Assembly (NCBI GenBank): GCA_937885345.1
Contig: CAKZZH010000133.1
Coordinates: 11,745 to 75,744 of the forward strand
Direction of reading: 5' to 3'
DNA length: 64,000 nucleotides
Source: an uncultured Lachnospiraceae bacterium
Lineage (GTDB): Bacteria; Bacillota; Clostridia; Lachnospirales; Lachnospiraceae
In this document: piece by piece, positions 61,120 through 64,000 of the stretch
Position numbering within the stretch: the first letter of the stretch is position 1
Layout of the letters: every line of letters begins with the position of its first letter
Notes under the pieces: generated by a model
Database searches by the model: none
What the model was told of the DNA's origin: nothing
The model's input: only the letters and a program-made list of their open reading frames with translations
Position numbers and translations under genes: made by a program

Positions 61120-63000
61120 ATGGCAATTAATATTCTGGACGAAGAAACGATCAATAAAATAGCAGCCGGCGAGGTTGTTGACAGACCTTCCTCAATCGTT
61201 AAGGAACTTGTCGAAAATGCCATAGATGCCGGTGCCTCGGCCATTACCGTCGAGATCAAAGACGGCGGAATATCCATGATAAGGATCACGGATAACGGCA
61301 AAGGTATCGAGAAGGAAGACATCAGAAAAGCATTTTACAGGCATGCCACCAGTAAGATCCAAAGTGAAAAGGACCTTATGAATATTGGGACTCTGGGCTT
61401 TAGAGGCGAGGCGTTGTCAAGTATCTGCGCCGTTGCGCAGGTTGAACTTATAACCAAGACCGAGGGTTCTCTTACCGGGATCAGGTACGAGATAAATGGC
61501 GGTAAAGAAGAAGCATTTGAGGAAATCGGCGCTCCGGACGGAACCACTTTTGTTGTGAGAAATGTATTTTATAATGTGCCCGCCAGGCAGAAATTTCTTA
61601 AAAGTCCGACAAGTGAAGGCGGTGCTATCAGTACGCTTATGGAACACCTTGCGCTGTCAAGGCCTGATATTTCATTCAGGTTTATAAGTGGCTCATCACC
61701 CAAATTGCAGACAACCGGAAACGGTAAGCTTAAGGATGTAATATATACGATTTACGGTCGCGAGATCGCCGCCAATCTTATTGAGGTTGATGATACCGAA
61801 GGAAACATAAGCGTCAAAGGTTTTATCGGAAAGCCTGTTATAGCCCGCAGTACAAGGGCTATGGAGCAGTATTATATCAATGACAGATTTATAAAGAATA
61901 ATATGATTCAGAAGGCTATCGAAGAAGCGTATGACAACTATCTGATGCTTCACAAATATCCTTTTACTGTTTTCGGAATATATATCGATCAGGAGTTACT
62001 TGATGTCAATGTGCACCCTGCCAAAATGGAAGTGCGCTTTTCAGATGCGCAGCAGGTATATGAATCGGTTAAAACGATACTTTTGAGGGCACTTGCCGGT
62101 AAGCAGATCATTAACCGTGTCGAACTGCCGGAGGCTAAGGAGGCGCCTAGACAAGAGTTGCCCGCATCTGATTCTGCGTTCGGCAAGAACTTTGATCTTA
62201 TCTGGCCCAGCACGAATAACAGGGCTGTAGAGATATTTGAGGATGGTAATAAGAAAGAGCCGGTTATGCATGAACAGGCTGAGGATGCCAGACTGCCGGA
62301 GCCCTTTGAGCAGGTAAGAAATGAAGAGGCGACTCTTAAAAAGCAGATGTTCTTTGAAGAAGAGAAGAAAAAATATGAGCAGACAGAGCTTATAACTCCC
62401 GAACTTCTGCATGAAGAAAACCTTACCAAAATCAATGTTATCGGACAGATTTTTAAGACTTACTGGATTCTTGAATACGGCGACAGCGTATATATGATGG
62501 ACCAGCATGCGGCTCATGAAAAGATACTTTTTGAGCAGTTTATGGAGGAGTTTGATAACGCAAATGTTTCGAGACAAACGATCAATCCGCCCATCATAGT
62601 AAGTCTTACCGAGGAACAGATCGGGATTTTAAATGAACATATGGATTCGTTTGAAGAAATGGGATTTGAGATTGATGAGTTTGGCGGTAACGAATACGCG
62701 ATAAGAAGCATCCCTTCGAATTTTTCAAGCGCAGATAAAAAAGAACTTTTCCTTGAAACTCTTGACAGTTATGTTTCCGGCTCGACCAGATCGCTTCAGA
62801 GCTCTGTACGTGGCAGGATTGCCACAATGGCCTGCAAAGCTGCCGTCAAAGGCAATACATATATAAGCAAAGAAGAAGCCGAGAGACTTATTAAGGATCT
62901 TATGAAGCTTAAGAATCCTTATAATTGTCCTCACGGAAGACCTACAATCATCGAAATGACCAAGTATGAATTTGACCGCAAATTCAAGAGGATTATCTGA
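61120..63000 (+). CDS. mutL: DNA mismatch repair endonuclease MutL
   Basis: The 626-residue MutL has the GHKL ATPase motifs in its N-terminal third (KIAAGEVVDRPSSIVKELVENAIDAG-type opening, DNGKGI, GTLGFRGEAL). A variable linker (about 340-440) and a C-terminal dimerisation/endonuclease domain follow. The metal-binding motif DQHA(X)2E(X)4E is present from Asp461 (DQHAAHEKILFE), so this is the nicking type of MutL, in line with the absence of MutH and Dam. CPHGRPT closes the domain. GGGAG precedes ATG 61120. The stop overlaps miaA (TGATG). Confidence 0.96.
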   Translation: MAINILDEETINKIAAGEVVDRPSSIVKELVENAIDAGASAITVEIKDGGISMIRITDNGKGIEKEDIRKAFYRHATSKIQSEKDLMNIGTLGFRGEALSSICAVAQVELITKTEGSLTGIRYEINGGKEEAFEEIGAPDGTTFVVRNVFYNVPARQKFLKSPTSEGGAISTLMEHLALSRPDISFRFISGSSPKLQTTGNGKLKDVIYTIYGREIAANLIEVDDTEGNISVKGFIGKPVIARSTRAMEQYYINDRFIKNNMIQKAIEEAYDNYLMLHKYPFTVFGIYIDQELLDVNVHPAKMEVRFSDAQQVYESVKTILLRALAGKQIINRVELPEAKEAPRQELPASDSAFGKNFDLIWPSTNNRAVEIFEDGNKKEPVMHEQAEDARLPEPFEQVRNEEATLKKQMFFEEEKKKYEQTELITPELLHEENLTKINVIGQIFKTYWILEYGDSVYMMDQHAAHEKILFEQFMEEFDNANVSRQTINPPIIVSLTEEQIGILNEHMDSFEEMGFEIDEFGGNEYAIRSIPSNFSSADKKELFLETLDSYVSGSTRSLQSSVRGRIATMACKAAVKGNTYISKEEAERLIKDLMKLKNPYNCPHGRPTIIEMTKYEFDRKFKRII

Positions 63001-63941
63001 TGTCCAAGAAACCTTTGATTATTCTGACGGGACCTACTGCAGTCGGCAAGACTGCGCTGTCAATCGATCTTGCAAAGAGCATTAACGGTGAGATCATAAG
63101 TGCCGATTCAATGCAGGTCTATCGTAAAATGAATATCGGAACTGCCAAGATCACCCCCGAAGAAATGCAGGGTGTTAAGCATTATCTTATTGATGTGCTT
63201 GACCCTTTTGAAGCCTTTAACGTCTTCCTTTTCCGTAAAATGGCTCTTGAGGCAATGGATGGGATATATGCCGCCGGGCATATACCGATAATTGTCGGCG
63301 GAACGGGATTTTATATTCAGTCGGTGCTGTATGATGTGGATTTTACAGAGGATGAAGTCGACAGCGAGTATAGAAACTCTCTCTATAAAATCGCCAAAGA
63401 TAAGGGCGCCGAGGCTCTTCATAAAATGCTCCGCGCAGTGGATGAAAAATACGCCGCGAGCGTTCATGCAAACAATGTAAAAAGAGTTGCGAGAGCGCTT
63501 GAATACTATCATCAGACGGGCGAGAAATTGTCAGAGCACAATGAAGAAATGCATGAGCATGAGTCGCCTTACAATTTTGAGTATTTTGTCCTGACGGATG
63601 ATCGGGCCACTATATATGAGAGGATCGATAAGCGCGTAGATATTATGATAAAGGACGGGCTCCTTGATGAAGTAAAAGCGCTTATGGATGAGGGCTATGA
63701 TGAGAGCCTTGTTTCAATGCAGGGTCTTGGTTATAAGGAACTTATAAGATACTATCGCGGCGAGATCAGCCTTGACGAAGCGGTGTATATTATCAAGCGT
63801 GACACAAGGCATTTTGCAAAGCGACAGCTTACCTGGTTTAAGAGAGAAAAAGTTACCGATTTCCTTGATGTTTCCGTTATTCCCAGGGACTCGCTTCTTG
63901 ATGTGATGATGGGAATGCTTAAGGAAAAGGGCATAATATAA
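63000..63941 (+). CDS. miaA: tRNA dimethylallyltransferase MiaA
   Basis: The 313-residue enzyme adds a dimethylallyl group to N6 of A37 in tRNA, the step before MiaB. It has P-loop GPTAVGKTALS (about 11-21), SADSMQVYRKMNIGTAK (about 37-53), VGGTGFYIQSVL (about 99-110) and the late QGLGYKELIRYYRGE, with KRQLTWFKRE near the end. The start overlaps the mutL stop by one base. No terminator is seen in the last 59 bases of the window. Confidence 0.96.
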   Translation: MSKKPLIILTGPTAVGKTALSIDLAKSINGEIISADSMQVYRKMNIGTAKITPEEMQGVKHYLIDVLDPFEAFNVFLFRKMALEAMDGIYAAGHIPIIVGGTGFYIQSVLYDVDFTEDEVDSEYRNSLYKIAKDKGAEALHKMLRAVDEKYAASVHANNVKRVARALEYYHQTGEKLSEHNEEMHEHESPYNFEYFVLTDDRATIYERIDKRVDIMIKDGLLDEVKALMDEGYDESLVSMQGLGYKELIRYYRGEISLDEAVYIIKRDTRHFAKRQLTWFKREKVTDFLDVSVIPRDSLLDVMMGMLKEKGII

Positions 63942-64000
63942 GTTACTAAAACTTCCCACATAGGAAATTGGGTTTGCACCTTGAAAAATCAATATTTCAG
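63942..64000. other. Window end after miaA
   Basis: These 59 AT-rich bases contain no start codon with a ribosome-binding site and no clear hairpin. I see nothing assignable. Confidence 0.5.

Overview
The window looks like chromosomal DNA of a gut or rumen Lachnospiraceae (Butyrivibrio/Roseburia-like Firmicute). The grounds are moderate GC, AGGAGG ribosome-binding sites, TTGNNN-17-TAAAAT promoters, a DUF5688 gene, a six-subunit Rnf complex and a large mannan-utilisation locus. Every confident intact gene is on the + strand. Only the extreme left edge reads the other way: a 5' fragment of pyrB broken by an insertion sequence whose transposase runs off the window.

Left part (0.5-15.3 kb): a lipoprotein of unknown function with a fresh 30-bp tandem duplication; a three-gene operon (HGSNAT-like membrane acyltransferase, acyl-CoA ligase, GNAT); an ABC-F ATPase followed by a GH13-fold protein that has lost its catalytic residues; efp; a DUF5688 gene; gdhA with a Rex-like operator; a HAD phosphatase; and a receiver protein followed by a membrane EAL phosphodiesterase.

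Centre (15.3-39.0 kb): an acetylated galactoglucomannan locus. A 360-bp regulatory region full of inverted repeats precedes a GH26 mannanase lipoprotein. Then come a DUF624 protein, a giant carbohydrate-module/solute-binding fusion interrupted by one in-frame UGA, two permeases, an NHL-propeller membrane protein, a YIP1 protein, a DUF5696 protein, two more permeases, a lipoprotein with three repeats (two copies share a 316-bp identical block), a second solute-binding lipoprotein and a second DUF624 protein. The enzymes follow: GH130 phosphorylase, GH36 alpha-galactosidase, a CE2 esterase and a second SGNH esterase. The implied flow is outside cleavage of mannan, capture and import of oligosaccharides by two ABC systems, then deacetylation, degalactosylation and phosphorolysis in the cytosol. 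No importer ATPase, sugar-responsive regulator or mannose-phosphate enzyme lies in the window.

Right part (39-64 kb): an AlkD-like gene, rnfCDGEAB followed by a NusG-domain-II protein and a Gx transporter, ruvAB-zapA-U32 peptidase, phoH-ybeY-cdd, two flavoproteins, proB, a dCMP-deaminase-like gene, 5-formyl-THF cyclo-ligase, and miaB-mutS-mutL-miaA. These are ordinary housekeeping genes, often overlapping by 1-4 bp.

The observations most worth checking are the double ABC importer with its DUF5696/YIP1/NHL partners, the in-frame UGA in the large binding protein, the near-identical internal repeats, and the degenerate GH13 protein.
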